DNA of 64,000 bases, taken from positions 25,517-89,516 of the forward strand of contig NZ_JAFCNB010000025.1 of NCBI RefSeq assembly GCF_017896165.1, in the 5' to 3' direction. Origin of the DNA: Microbispora oryzae. GTDB taxonomy: Bacteria > Actinomycetota > Actinomycetes > Streptosporangiales > Streptosporangiaceae. Below, piece after piece: positions 48,855 through 56,619 of the stretch (positions are counted from its first letter, which is position 1; each line of letters starts with the position of its first letter). The translations under genes were made by a program, and so were the position numbers. A model generated the notes under the pieces. That model was not told the DNA's origin. It saw only the letters and a program-made list of their open reading frames with translations, and did no database searches.

Positions 48855-49787
48855 ATGCGTCGTGTCCGCTATGAGGTCAACGGCGGTCCCGAGGTTCTCT
48901 TCATCGAGGAGGCCCCCGTTCCAGAGCCCGGCCCGGGTGAGCTGCTCGTCCGTACCGAAGCGGTCGGAGTCACGCTGCCCGTCGTGCGAAAGGTGCGCGG
49001 GGGCGCCGAGCCCGGCCCTCTCGGTGGGGAGATAGCAGGCACCGTCGCCGCCGTCGGTGAAGGCGTCACCGGTTTCGGCGTGGGCGACCGCGTCACCGGC
49101 CTCTGCTTCTCTCACGCCTACGCCGAACTGGCCCTCCTCCACCACACGATGGCCTCCCGCATTCCCGACCGGGCGACCGCCGTCGATGCCGTGGCCTTGG
49201 TCCGCAGTGGCCTGGTGGCGCGCGGCGCCTACGAGGCCGCCCGCCCCAACCCCGGCGACGCCGTCCTGGTCACCGCGGCGGCCAGTGCGGTCGGCACCCT
49301 CGCCCTGCAGTACGCGAAGGCAGGCGGGGCCTCCCGCGTAGTCGCGGCCATCAGCAGCGCGGACAAGGCGGAGTTCGTCCGCGCCCTCGGCGCCGACGAG
49401 GTCGTGCTCTACGGGGACGAATCCTGGGGCGATCCGGTCGACATCGTCATCGACGGGGTCGGCGGAGAAGTCCTCGGCCCCGCGGTGCGAGCCCTGGCCC
49501 CCGGCGGCCGTTTGGTCGCCTTCAGCTCGGGCGGCGGCACGATCGACGCGTATGAGCTGCTGGTCCGGGGCGCCTCGGTCATCGGTTTCCAGATGGCGGC
49601 CATCGCCCGGGGCAAGCCCGAGGTGTATGCGCGCTGGCTCGACGACCTGTGGGAGCTCCACCGCGACAACACGCTGCGCCCCCGCGTATCCGCTGAAATC
49701 CCGCTCGCTGAGGCGGCGCGCGCCCACGAGCTCATCGAATCCCGCCGCAACCTCGGCAAGGTCGTTCTACTCCCCGAGGCTAGCTAG
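48855..49787 (+). CDS. Zinc-independent MDR-type quinone/enoyl oxidoreductase
   Basis: A 310-aa medium-chain dehydrogenase/reductase. MRRVRYEVNGGPEVLFIEEAPVPEPGPGELLVRTEAVGVT is the QOR start. GEIAGTVAAVGEGVTGFGVGDRV closes the catalytic domain. VTAAASAVGTLALQYAKAGGASRVVAAISSADKAEFVRALGADEVVLY is the NADPH-binding Rossmann part, and GRLVAFSSGGG follows. No zinc ligands are present. Start ATG 48855 with GGAGG 6 nt upstream. It is probably repressed by the divergent MarR regulator and relieved by electrophilic quinones or phenolics. Confidence 0.86.
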   Translation: MRRVRYEVNGGPEVLFIEEAPVPEPGPGELLVRTEAVGVTLPVVRKVRGGAEPGPLGGEIAGTVAAVGEGVTGFGVGDRVTGLCFSHAYAELALLHHTMASRIPDRATAVDAVALVRSGLVARGAYEAARPNPGDAVLVTAAASAVGTLALQYAKAGGASRVVAAISSADKAEFVRALGADEVVLYGDESWGDPVDIVIDGVGGEVLGPAVRALAPGGRLVAFSSGGGTIDAYELLVRGASVIGFQMAAIARGKPEVYARWLDDLWELHRDNTLRPRVSAEIPLAEAARAHELIESRRNLGKVVLLPEAS

Positions 49788-49812
49788 GACAAGCGACTGG
49801 CAAGAGGGGCCG

Positions 49813-51036
49813 TCAAGGCGTTCCACCAGCTCGCGGATCGTCGTGTGCCGTGACCGGCGCTCTGAGCTCGGCGGCGACGGCACGTTCGCGTAGCTGCGCC
49901 GCCTCGGTGCGTGCCACGTCGAGCTGGGCGCGCAGGTCGGCGAGCAGGGCCCGTTCCAGAGCCAGCTCGCCCCGGGCGCGGTCTCGGTCCGCCGCGGCGG
50001 TTCTTGCCTCCTCCCGGGCGCGCGCCGTCTCCTCCGCAGCCGCCTCGACGCGCGCCTCAGCGCGGGCCGCCTCGGCTCTGGCCCCCGCACCATCGGCGAC
50101 GGCCTCCGCCCGCGCGGTCTCGGCCGCGGTGGCGCGGCCCAGCGCGCGGTCCCGTTCCTCGCCGGCCAGGGCGACGGCGCGATCTCGCTCGGCCTCCGCC
50201 CGTGACACCGCCCGGTCTCGCTCGGCCTCCGAGGCCTGGGCGCGGGCGACGGCCGCGGCGCTGGCCCGCTCGGCCTCCCGATGGGCGCGGCGGGCCAGTT
50301 CCGCCTCGGTCCGGGCCGCCGCGGCGTCGGCCAGGGCCCGGTCGCGCTCCTCCCCCGCCTGTACGGCGTCCGCCGTGGCCCGCGCGGCCGCGCCCTCAGC
50401 ACGGTCAACCCGCTCGGCCAGCTCTCGGACGGCCTGCTCGCGGGCGGCCTCTGCCGCCTCGGCCCGCTGCACGGCCGACGTGGTCTCCTGCCGGGCCCGG
50501 CGCTCGGTGCTCGCGGCTTCGCGAAGCGCGGCCAGCGCCTGCTCCCGCGCCCGCTCCGCGTCGGCGAACGCGGTGTCGCGCTCGCCGTACGCGTCGTCGG
50601 CCCGGCGGCATGCCTCGGCCGTCTCGCGGCGTGCCTCCTCGGTGGCCTCCCTGGCCAGCCGGACCTGTTCCAGCGCCTGCTCACGCTCCGTCCGGGCGAT
50701 GGCGACGCTGGTGTGGGCCTCGGCCTGGATGGCGCTGATCTTCGCCTCCACCCCCGTCGGGCTCAGCTCCTCGGCGAGCACCCGGGCCAGCGGCTCGACG
50801 GCCGCCGCGAGGCCCTTCTCCATCCGCTCGTAGAGATCCTCCACCCGGGCCAGCGCGCCCTCCAGCCCCGGCGTCGCCCGGCGCATCTCCCGCTCGCGCT
50901 TGGCCGCGGCCTGGCAGTCGCGTTCGGGACAGTACTCCCTCGGTCTCCCCCTGCGGGCCGCACGCTCGATCGGCGCTCCGCAGTGCTTGCATGCCGTGCT
51001 CGCCGCACCCGTCGCGTCTGTCGTGGAGACCGTCAT
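49813..51036 (-). CDS. KfrA-like alanine/arginine-rich coiled-coil protein with zinc-finger-like N-terminus
   Basis: About 407 aa. A Cys cluster near the N-terminus (CKHCGAPIE, then REYCPERDCQAA) looks like a zinc-binding DNA-recognition element. Residues ~45-400 are an almost unbroken Ala/Glu/Arg-rich heptad repeat (many AEAERDRA, EEARRETAEA, AERAREQALAALREA blocks), an extended coiled coil. This layout resembles KfrA-type plasmid DNA-binding/segregation proteins. ATG 51036 is preferred, with AGGAT about 10 nt upstream, which also reads TAGGAT as a possible -10 for a leaderless start. A lox-like 38-bp palindrome lies 82 bp upstream. A plasmid or integrative-element origin is plausible. Confidence 0.65.
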   Translation of the reverse strand: MTVSTTDATGAASTACKHCGAPIERAARRGRPREYCPERDCQAAAKREREMRRATPGLEGALARVEDLYERMEKGLAAAVEPLARVLAEELSPTGVEAKISAIQAEAHTSVAIARTEREQALEQVRLAREATEEARRETAEACRRADDAYGERDTAFADAERAREQALAALREAASTERRARQETTSAVQRAEAAEAAREQAVRELAERVDRAEGAAARATADAVQAGEERDRALADAAAARTEAELARRAHREAERASAAAVARAQASEAERDRAVSRAEAERDRAVALAGEERDRALGRATAAETARAEAVADGAGARAEAARAEARVEAAAEETARAREEARTAAADRDRARGELALERALLADLRAQLDVARTEAAQLRERAVAAELRAPVTAHDDPRAGGTP

Positions 51037-51117
51037 GATGCCGATCCTAGCCCGCATTTTCGGATTTCTGGAAATTCATATTCAGAAACAACGATCCGTT
51101 GCGTGACTGTCGTCCAG

Positions 51118-51155
51118 CGATAACTTGGGAGATGTGTAATTCTCGCAAGTTATCG
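51118..51155. other. 38-bp lox-like palindrome with 8-bp centre (candidate tyrosine-recombinase site)
   Basis: Left arm CGATAACTTGGGAGA (51118-51132), centre TGTGTAAT (51133-51140), right arm TCTCGCAAGTTATCG (51141-51155). The arms match at 14 of 15 positions. The inner 34 bp have the same 13-8-13 architecture as loxP and share its outer ATAACTT/AAGTTAT. The inner GAGA-N8-TCTCG resembles VloxP. It lies in an AT-richer gap next to the KfrA-like gene and 1.8 kb from a tyrosine-recombinase pseudogene. The alternative is an autoregulatory operator of the KfrA-like gene. Confidence 0.55.
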
Positions 51156-51458
51156 ATGAAAGGTCCGGCGCAGGACCAAGGTCACCAAGCGGCCGGACTC
51201 GGCGTTCCGCTCCCCGAATGTGGCACCAGCCCCAAGGGCTTCCGCCCCGCCGACGGCGTGCTGGTTCGAGGACCCGGCGACCACCTCCAAGGTCTCGGCG
51301 CTGGAGCGGCCCGCGTTCGGACAACTCGCGGCCCCGCCCACCCCGGCGACATCCTGACGGTGTCGGAGCTGTTCCGCCTGTGCCGCGACCTGGTCGACAT
51401 CCACCACGTCCGCGACTGGTGCCAGACCCGAGCATCCCGACTCCTCGATCACCCCTGA
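51156..51458 (+). CDS. Unrecognised ORF beside the lox-like site (low confidence)
   Basis: A 100-aa frame starting at the ATG that touches the right arm of the palindrome. The N-terminal part is Gly/Pro-rich and unconvincing; the end (GDILTVSELFRLCRDLVDIHHVRDWCQTRASRLLDHP) has normal high-G/C third positions and a helical look. No ribosome site or family is recognised. It may be the 3' remnant of a larger gene. Otherwise this 340-bp gap before the TetR gene holds nothing identifiable. Confidence 0.3.
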   Translation: MKGPAQDQGHQAAGLGVPLPECGTSPKGFRPADGVLVRGPGDHLQGLGAGAARVRTTRGPAHPGDILTVSELFRLCRDLVDIHHVRDWCQTRASRLLDHP

Positions 51459-51498
51459 CCCGGTCGAGCCCTGACCCGTGGATCGGTCCTTAACGTAG

Positions 51499-52134
51499 CT
51501 AGCCGCCAGTGAAGTCCCGGGAGGCGGGTTCGGCTGCGTGAGCCGCGGGACGGGCGAAGACGCCGGCGCGGGCGGCGGCGGCCACGGCCGCCGCGGACTG
51601 ATCGGCGGCCGCCGTGTCGAGGGGCTCGGCGGTGACGAGCAGGCGCATGTACAGTGGAGCGCCGATGGCGCGGGACACGTCGGCGGGATCGGTGCCGGCG
51701 GGGAGTTCGCCACGGTCGGCGGCCCGTTGGACGATACTGGCGACCATCGTGTTGTGCCGGGTCCAGAAGGCGCGGATGACCTGGGCGACCTGGTCGTCGT
51801 GGCCGGCCGACACCACCGCGCGGATCAGGGCCTGCCCGGCGCGGTCGGTGAGGGTCGCTAGGGCGGAGCGGGCGATGTGGCGCAGGTCGCCGTCGAGGGT
51901 GCCGGTGTCAGGTATGGCCACGGACCGGTCGGCGAAGAGGGTCAACGCGTCGAGTAGCAGGCCGTCGACGGTGCCCCAGCGACGGTAGAGCGTCGCCTTG
52001 TGGACGCCCGCGCGACGGGCGACGGCATCGACGCTGAGCCCCACGTATCCGGTCTCGGTCAGTTGGTCGATGACCGCTTCGAGCACGACCGTGCGAGTGC
52101 GTGCGGTGCGGCCTCCGGGCCGGGCCTGTGACAT
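51499..52134 (-). CDS. TetR-family regulator
   Basis: A 211-aa protein. RTRTVVLEAVIDQLTETGYVGLSVDAVARRAGVHKATLYRRWGTVDGLLLDAL, in pieces, is the HTH. The C-terminal region (ALIRAVVSAGHDDQVAQVIRAFWTRHNTMVASIVQRAADRGELPAGTDP) is a TetR_C_11/16-like ligand domain. ATG 52134. It is divergent from a small four-TM protein, with two 23-bp operator-like palindromes between. Confidence 0.86.
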   Translation of the reverse strand: MSQARPGGRTARTRTVVLEAVIDQLTETGYVGLSVDAVARRAGVHKATLYRRWGTVDGLLLDALTLFADRSVAIPDTGTLDGDLRHIARSALATLTDRAGQALIRAVVSAGHDDQVAQVIRAFWTRHNTMVASIVQRAADRGELPAGTDPADVSRAIGAPLYMRLLVTAEPLDTAAADQSAAAVAAAARAGVFARPAAHAAEPASRDFTGG

Positions 52135-52147
52135 GGCTCCTCGAATC

Positions 52148-52220
52148 TAATGCGACAACTCGTTGCGTCAAGCGTCTCGTTATGCCATTCTAGCCACTAA
52201 CGCGACGATGTGTCGCATAA
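52148..52220. promoter_or_regulatory. Pair of TetR operators around TGCGAC/GTCGCA half-sites
   Basis: An imperfect 23-bp palindrome (TAATGCGAC, 5 bp, GTTGCGTCA) spans 52148-52170. A second of the same length (TAACGCGAC, 5 bp, GTCGCATAA) spans 52198-52220. Centres are 50 bp apart in the gap between the TetR gene (52134) and the small membrane gene (52232). The second site ends just before that gene's ribosome site. Confidence 0.7.
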
Positions 52221-52231
52221 GGGAGTTGGTC

Positions 52232-52618
52232 ATGGATGCTTCGATGTCCGTCGCTGCTGTTCCGTCCCCATGGCAGGCCGCCGGCCGCGTGCTCACCTGG
52301 CTCGCGGCCGTGTCGGCGTTGGCCGCCGCGGTCTCGGCCATCTCCGACGTCACCCAGGCCGGTGACGCGACGCTGGTCGTTCAGACCTGGCGGATGTACG
52401 GGCTGTTCTTGTGCGCCGGGCTGTTCGTCCTGTTGGCGCTGCGGCCCCGGGTGCACGGTGCGGTGTGGGCGCTGCTGATCGCCGACAAAGCGGCGCTGGC
52501 CCTGACCGCCGCCGTCTACCTGGCGCGCGGCGGCGCGGCGGAGGTCGCCTCGACGATCGCCTGGGACGGCGGCCTGGCCATCGTCCTGACCGCCGCCTAC
52601 CTGATGACCCGCGATTGA
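52232..52618 (+). CDS. Small four-TM membrane protein under TetR control
   Basis: A 128-aa protein. Hydrophobic segments at about residues 16-40, 52-70, 75-95 and 102-122 make a four-helix membrane protein (GRVLTWLAAVSALAAAVSAISD, LFLCAGLFVLLALRPRVHGAVWALLIADKAALALTAAVYL, LAIVLTAAYLM). No family is recognised with certainty. ATG 52232 has AAGGGAG at 6 nt. Divergence from TetR with paired operators suggests an inducible membrane factor. Confidence 0.75.
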   Translation: MDASMSVAAVPSPWQAAGRVLTWLAAVSALAAAVSAISDVTQAGDATLVVQTWRMYGLFLCAGLFVLLALRPRVHGAVWALLIADKAALALTAAVYLARGGAAEVASTIAWDGGLAIVLTAAYLMTRD

Positions 52619-52623
52619 ATCCC

Positions 52624-52673
52624 ACGTCGAGGTGGCTCAGCCATCCGGCCGGATGGCTCAGCCACCTCGACGT
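52624..52673. terminator. 50-bp near-perfect palindrome just after a stop codon
   Basis: Arms 52624-52648 and 52649-52673 are 25 bp each, matching at 24 positions with no loop. Each arm itself contains TGGCTCAGCCA, a small palindrome, so the unit is also a direct repeat. Starting 5 bp after the stop of the four-TM gene, it is most simply a strong intrinsic terminator. A recombination or insertion scar is possible because debris of a tyrosine recombinase follows. Confidence 0.6.
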
Positions 52674-52904
52674 CGGCGTTGACGTACTGGATGCAGCCGA
52701 GCGCCGAAAGATCACAGAATTGGTGCCAGAGCCCGTTTTTTCGAGCGTCGTAGACACGGCGCGCCTGATGACTCGCCAGGATGGTGCCGCAGTAAATGCC
52801 CCATTATCTGCGGTAGCTTGATTCGTCACCTGCGGTGACGTTCTCCGGGCCGTACGTGAAGCGGCCCTGTTATCTGTGGCAAGGGGGAAGCGGCGCCCAC
52901 CGTT

Positions 52905-53574
52905 GTGCCGTTGCCGGCCGGGAAGGCGTTGACCGTCCGCGCGGCGGCCGATGCTTTCCTCGACACGCTTGGTATCCGAACACGGTCCGCAGCTACTCGA
53001 CCGGCGTCGGCAAGACCGCGGCGCGGATCGGGGAGGCCCCCCGCTCGGGTCGGTCGCGGACGACGAGATCGGCGAGGCCTTGGAACTGCTGTGGGGCACT
53101 GCGGCGGTCAACACCTGGAACGCCCGTCGGTGCTGTCGCGGCTGGGCTGGTGCGAGTCGTACGGCTACGAGGGCCCGGCGGTCCCGGCCTGGACGAAGCC
53201 GCTGACGGTGCCGGATTCCAAGACGCCGGCCTGCTTGAAGATGGGAGCGGACCGGCTCATCGCACGGCGCGAGGTCTACCTACGGGAGAAGACGCTGTGG
53301 CGGATGCTCTACGAGACTGCCGGGCGGGCGGAGGAGATCCTCGGCGTGAACATCGAGGCCCTGGACCTAGCCGCGCGCGGGCCGGAGACAGGCTGGGACG
53401 TGCACGAGTACCGTCATTCCGCCCTCACCCACCTCGGCGAGCAAGGTGCCTCCCTGCTGATGCTGATGGCGAAGTCGAGGCACAAGAAGCCGGAGAACGT
53501 CCGCCGTTAAACCCTCCCCCGAGGCGCTCTCTGAGCTGACCAGCCTGCTCGCGCCGGGCAGCGGCCGCCGCTGA
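52905..53574 (+). pseudogene. Tyrosine recombinase/integrase pseudogene
   Basis: Pieces of one integrase occur in three plus frames: [15 protein letters not shown], then [21 protein letters not shown], then [28 protein letters not shown], then [24 protein letters not shown] through [29 protein letters not shown]. After LDLAA the frame jumps directly to [43 protein letters not shown], which carries the HxxR and later H of the active site. The expected ~80-100 residues between are deleted. The final (F)KPSPEALSELTSLLAPG is in another frame. At least four lesions make it inactive. Confidence 0.8.
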
Positions 53575-53720
53575 GGATCGGTTTGGGCGCCGTCGAGATG
53601 CGATGGTCCCGGCGGGATGAATGCGGCTGGGAAACGGTTCTTGTGTTGCTGCCCACTGACATTGTCGGAGCAGCTTCTCTCGTTGCAGCCAGTGCCGCAG
53701 AGGTAACGCGTGCGATGCGG

Positions 53721-54092
53721 CTACGTCGCCGAGCACGTAGCCGGGGCGTTCTCGTACTCGGCGGAGAGGCGGATCAGCTCGTCGAGACGATCTTGAGCCC
53801 TGGTAAGGGCGTCGATCTGGACCCTGATACGGGCACGCTCGTCCATGAGTCGGCGTGTCATCTGCGGGGTCGCAACGAGAGTGTCCAGGAACGGAAGGAT
53901 CTGCCGGATCGCCTTACTGGCCAGACCGGCCGCGTAGAGGAGTTGGATGAACTTCACCCGCTCAACGGCAGACTCGGGGTACCGCCGGTGGCCGCTGGGG
54001 CTGCGGTCGGCGATGACGAGCCCCTGCTCTTCGTAGTACCTCAGCGCACGGACGCTGACTCCAGCGCGTTCGGCTACCTTTCCGATACGCAT
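53721..54092 (-). CDS. MerR-family regulator (copy 1 of paired MerR/SDR modules)
   Basis: A 123-aa protein. MRIGKVAERAGVSVRALRYYEEQGLVIADRSPSGHRRYPESAVERVKFIQLLYAAGLASKAIRQILPFLD, in pieces, is a MerR HTH; a short coiled coil (ERARIRVQIDALTRAQDRLDELI) ends the protein. There are no Cys metal ligands. ATG 54092 with GGGAGG. It is divergent from an SDR gene whose promoter carries the palindrome CCTCACGT-TG-ACGTGAGG. It is paralogous in sequence and arrangement to 55985-56347. Confidence 0.87.
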   Translation of the reverse strand: MRIGKVAERAGVSVRALRYYEEQGLVIADRSPSGHRRYPESAVERVKFIQLLYAAGLASKAIRQILPFLDTLVATPQMTRRLMDERARIRVQIDALTRAQDRLDELIRLSAEYENAPATCSAT

Positions 54093-54114
54093 GACACCTC
54101 CCGTCACTCCGGAC

Positions 54115-54146
54115 TTGATCCTCACGTTGACGTGAGGTTCTAGCGT
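54115..54146 (+). promoter_or_regulatory. MerR-type promoter/operator of SDR copy 1, leaderless
   Basis: TTGATC (54115-54120) and TAGCGT (54141-54146) are 20 bp apart. The spacer begins with the palindrome CCTCACGT (54120-54127) / ACGTGAGG (54130-54137). The SDR ATG (54154) is 8 nt after the -10, so translation starts at or next to the 5' end of the mRNA. Confidence 0.75.
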
Positions 54147-54153
54147 ACGTCTT

Positions 54154-54861
54154 ATGAACATCAAGGGAGCCACTGCGCTCGTCACCGGAGCCAACCGCGG
54201 CATCGGCCGCCACCTCGCTGCCCAGCTCGTCGAGCGAGGCGCGAAGGTCTACGCGACCGCCCGTCGTGTCGAGTCCATCGATCTCGACGGCGTCGAGGTC
54301 CTCGCCCTGGACATCTCCGACCCGGACGCCATCACAGCCGCAGCCCGCACGGCGAGCGATGTGAACCTGCTGGTCAACAATGCCGGCATCGGAGGCGGTA
54401 CCCTGCTCGGCGACCTGCAGGCGGTCCATGCTGCGCTGGACGTGAACTTCTGGGGCACGCTGTCGATGGCCCGCGCCTTCGCACCGGTCCTTGCAGCGAA
54501 CGGCGGGGGCGCGATCGTGAACATAGCTTCTTCGGCATCATGGTTCGTCTTCCCCGGCAGCAGCGCCTACGCGGTCTCGAAGGCAGCCGTCTGGAGCATG
54601 AGCCAAGCGCTGCGCCAGGAGATGGCCAGTCAGGGCACGCTCGTCACCTCGGTGCATCTCGGGGCGGCTGACACCGACATGACGAAGGGTCTTGACGTGC
54701 CCAAGATGGCCCCAGCCGATGTCGCCCGAATCACCCTCGACGGCGTCGAGGCCGACGCCGTCGAGGTGGTAGTCGATGAGTTCACCGAAATGGTCAAGGC
54801 ATCGTTGAGCCGCGACCCTCGGGAGTTCGACAAGCAGTTTCAGCAGTTGCTGAATTCCTGA
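54154..54861 (+). CDS. Short-chain dehydrogenase/reductase (copy 1)
   Basis: A 235-aa SDR. ALVTGANRGIGRHLAAQLVERGAKVYATARR (TGxxxGIG), LLVNNAGIGGG (NNAG), and SSASWFVFPGSSAYAVSKAAVWSM with the catalytic Ser, Tyr and Lys (YAVSK). Preference for NADP(H) is likely from ATARR. It is divergently controlled by the MerR gene at 53721-54092. It closely resembles the SDR at 55216-55926, including the odd C-terminal KASLSRDPREFDKQFQQLL tail. Confidence 0.87.
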   Translation: MNIKGATALVTGANRGIGRHLAAQLVERGAKVYATARRVESIDLDGVEVLALDISDPDAITAAARTASDVNLLVNNAGIGGGTLLGDLQAVHAALDVNFWGTLSMARAFAPVLAANGGGAIVNIASSASWFVFPGSSAYAVSKAAVWSMSQALRQEMASQGTLVTSVHLGAADTDMTKGLDVPKMAPADVARITLDGVEADAVEVVVDEFTEMVKASLSRDPREFDKQFQQLLNS

Positions 54862-54893
54862 CCGCAGTCCAGGGCTTTCGTTGAGGAGCGGCG

Positions 54894-55113
54894 GTGGTTG
54901 CCGTACGACTCCAGGCCATCCGCGCCGACCTGCCGGGCGACCTCCGGATGCGGCGTTGAGGTCACCGCCGAGCTGCTGGCGCAGCTGTCGCCCTACCTCA
55001 CCGAGTACATCAACCGGTTCGGGATCTACCCCACCGACGACCTGGCCATCAGACCCGCCGCCTTCGACGCCGCCCTGGCCGAGATCGATTTCGAGACCCT
55101 CGACGAGGCCGCG
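54894..55113 (+). pseudogene. Tn3-family transposase C-terminal fragment
   Basis: VAVRLQAIRADLPGDLRMRR in one frame is followed, after a frame change near 54955, by GVEVTAELLAQLSPYLTEYINRFGIYPTDDLAIRPAAFDAALAEIDF, in pieces. The L-S-P-Y-x-T-E-x-I-N-R-F-G-x-Y motif is the hallmark end of Tn3-family TnpA. Nothing of the catalytic region remains here. It lies between the two MerR/SDR modules and may mark how the module was duplicated or inserted. Confidence 0.65.
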
Positions 55114-55215
55114 TGCATCAGGGCCCCTCGACGGGCGCCCGGGCTCCGCGATGACCCTGCCTTGGCTGGGAAATCGGCATCCTCTCCGGAGACTGCCGAA
55201 GTTCAGAGGGAAGTG

Positions 55216-55926
55216 TCAGCCGAAGAGGGAGGTGGCGATGTCAGCATAGAAGAGGGCGGGGTCGCGCGAGAGGGAGGCCTTGACGTTGGCGGTGGGAGTG
55301 TCGGCGATCACTTCGAGTTTGCCCGCTTCCAGACCGTCCAGGGCCATGGTGACCACCTCGTGGGGTGGGAGTTTGGGGATGTCGTAGGCGGCCATCATGT
55401 CGGTGTCGGCTATCGCCAGGGCCAAGGCGGTGACCTGGGTTTTCTGGTCGGCCAGTTCAAGTCTGACGCCGTTGGTGAGCGACCATTCCGCCGCTTTTGA
55501 GGCGGCGTAGCCGTTGCTGGCGGGGGCGAAGGTGTACCAGCTCAGCGCCGAGATGACGTTGAGGATCGCGCCGCCGGCAAGTCTGGGGGCGAAGGCCCGG
55601 GTGACGTTGAGGGTGCCCCAGAAGTTGGTCTCGAACTCGCGCCGGACGTTTTCCGTGGAGGGGCCGAGCAAGGGGGCGTCTGTTGAGATGCCGGCGTTGT
55701 TGATGAGGATGTCGAGCTCGCCTACCTCGGTGGCCGCGGCTTCGATGGACGTCGGATCCGTGATGTCCAGCTGGAGGGGCACGACGCCGGGGATGTTGAT
55801 GTGGTCGGGGCGGCGGGCGGTGGCGTAGACAGTGGTGGCGCCGCGGGCGAGGAGAGCCTCGGCGAACGCCTTGCCGAGTCCGCGATTGGCGCCGGTCACG
55901 AGGGCTTTTGTGCCGTTGATCTGCAT
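55216..55926 (-). CDS. Short-chain dehydrogenase/reductase (copy 2)
   Basis: A 236-aa SDR: ALVTGANRGLGKAFAEALLARGATTVYATARR, ILINNAGISTD, and SALSWYTFAPASNGYAASKAAEWSL (Ser, Tyr, Lys). The tail NVKASLSRDPALFYADIATSLFG parallels copy 1. The start at ATG 55926 lies 6 nt after the -10 of a minus-strand MerR promoter, so it is leaderless. It is divergent from the MerR gene at 55985. Confidence 0.87.
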   Translation of the reverse strand: MQINGTKALVTGANRGLGKAFAEALLARGATTVYATARRPDHINIPGVVPLQLDITDPTSIEAAATEVGELDILINNAGISTDAPLLGPSTENVRREFETNFWGTLNVTRAFAPRLAGGAILNVISALSWYTFAPASNGYAASKAAEWSLTNGVRLELADQKTQVTALALAIADTDMMAAYDIPKLPPHEVVTMALDGLEAGKLEVIADTPTANVKASLSRDPALFYADIATSLFG

Positions 55927-55932
55927 GCCGCT

Positions 55933-55964
55933 ACGCTACGACCTCACGTTGACGTCAGAGGCAA
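55933..55964 (-). promoter_or_regulatory. MerR-type promoter/operator of SDR copy 2, leaderless
   Basis: On the minus strand TTGCCT (55964-55959) and TAGCGT (55938-55933) are 20 bp apart, the same -10 and spacing as copy 1. The plus strand reads CCTCACGT-TG-ACGT (55942-55955), identical to the left and centre of the copy-1 operator, with a diverged right end (CAGAGG). Confidence 0.72.
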
Positions 55965-55984
55965 GTGTTGTGAGGTGGATCACT

Positions 55985-56347
55985 GTGCGGATCGGGGACC
56001 TGGCGAGCATGACGCGCGTGAGTGTGCGGGCGCTCCGGTACTACGAGGAGCAGGGGTTGCTGGCCTCGACGCGTAGTGAAAGCGGGCAGCGGCTCTATGA
56101 AAACGCGGCGGTCAACCGCGTGCGGCTGATTCAGCAGTTGTACGGCGCGGGACTGTCCAGCAAGACGATCGCGGAGCTCCTGCCGTGCGTCGACGCCAAG
56201 GTGAGCACGCCGGAATCGCGGGAACGGCTGGCGGCGGAGCGGGACCGGATCAACACGCAGATCGCCGAGCTGATCATCGCCCGGGACAGGCTCAACGACA
56301 TCATCGACGCGACGTCGAGGCCGAATCCGGAGTGCGACTACGTATGA
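55985..56347 (+). CDS. MerR-family regulator (copy 2)
   Basis: A 120-aa protein. VRIGDLASMTRVSVRALRYYEEQGLLASTRSESGQRLYENAAVNRVRLIQQLYGAGLSSKTIAELLPCVD, in pieces, with a C-terminal coiled coil (ERLAAERDRINTQIAELIIARDRLNDII). GTG 55985 is the conserved start; AGGTGG lies about 10 nt upstream. Same size, family and divergent layout as 53721-54092. The 270 bp after it (56348-56619) contain no supported gene. Confidence 0.85.
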   Translation: MRIGDLASMTRVSVRALRYYEEQGLLASTRSESGQRLYENAAVNRVRLIQQLYGAGLSSKTIAELLPCVDAKVSTPESRERLAAERDRINTQIAELIIARDRLNDIIDATSRPNPECDYV

Positions 56348-56619
56348 GCGTATGCCCGCGATCCAGCTCTGTGCTCAGCTGTCTGTGGTTGTGGGTGGCA
56401 TGAGCGGATCTCCCCTGAGGGAAGAGCGGGTGTCAGCGTGGTTCGAGGCGGAGGGTGGACTCGCGGCGCGATCGGTCAGAACGTGTTCGACGATGGTCGT
56501 GTACCGGCCGTACTTGTCGAAACGGTACGTCGCCCGGGAAGTCTTCCCAATCATCAGGGAAGCACTCTCACCAGCGCAGACTTCGGCATCTGCGGCTTGA
56601 CAAACCTAGAGGCGTCATC

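Noticed and set aside
49850..51123. Ser/Ala-rich and Gly/Leu/Arg-rich plus-strand frames opposite the KfrA-like gene
   Set aside because: Low-complexity shadows of a repetitive coiled-coil gene; no ribosome site or family.
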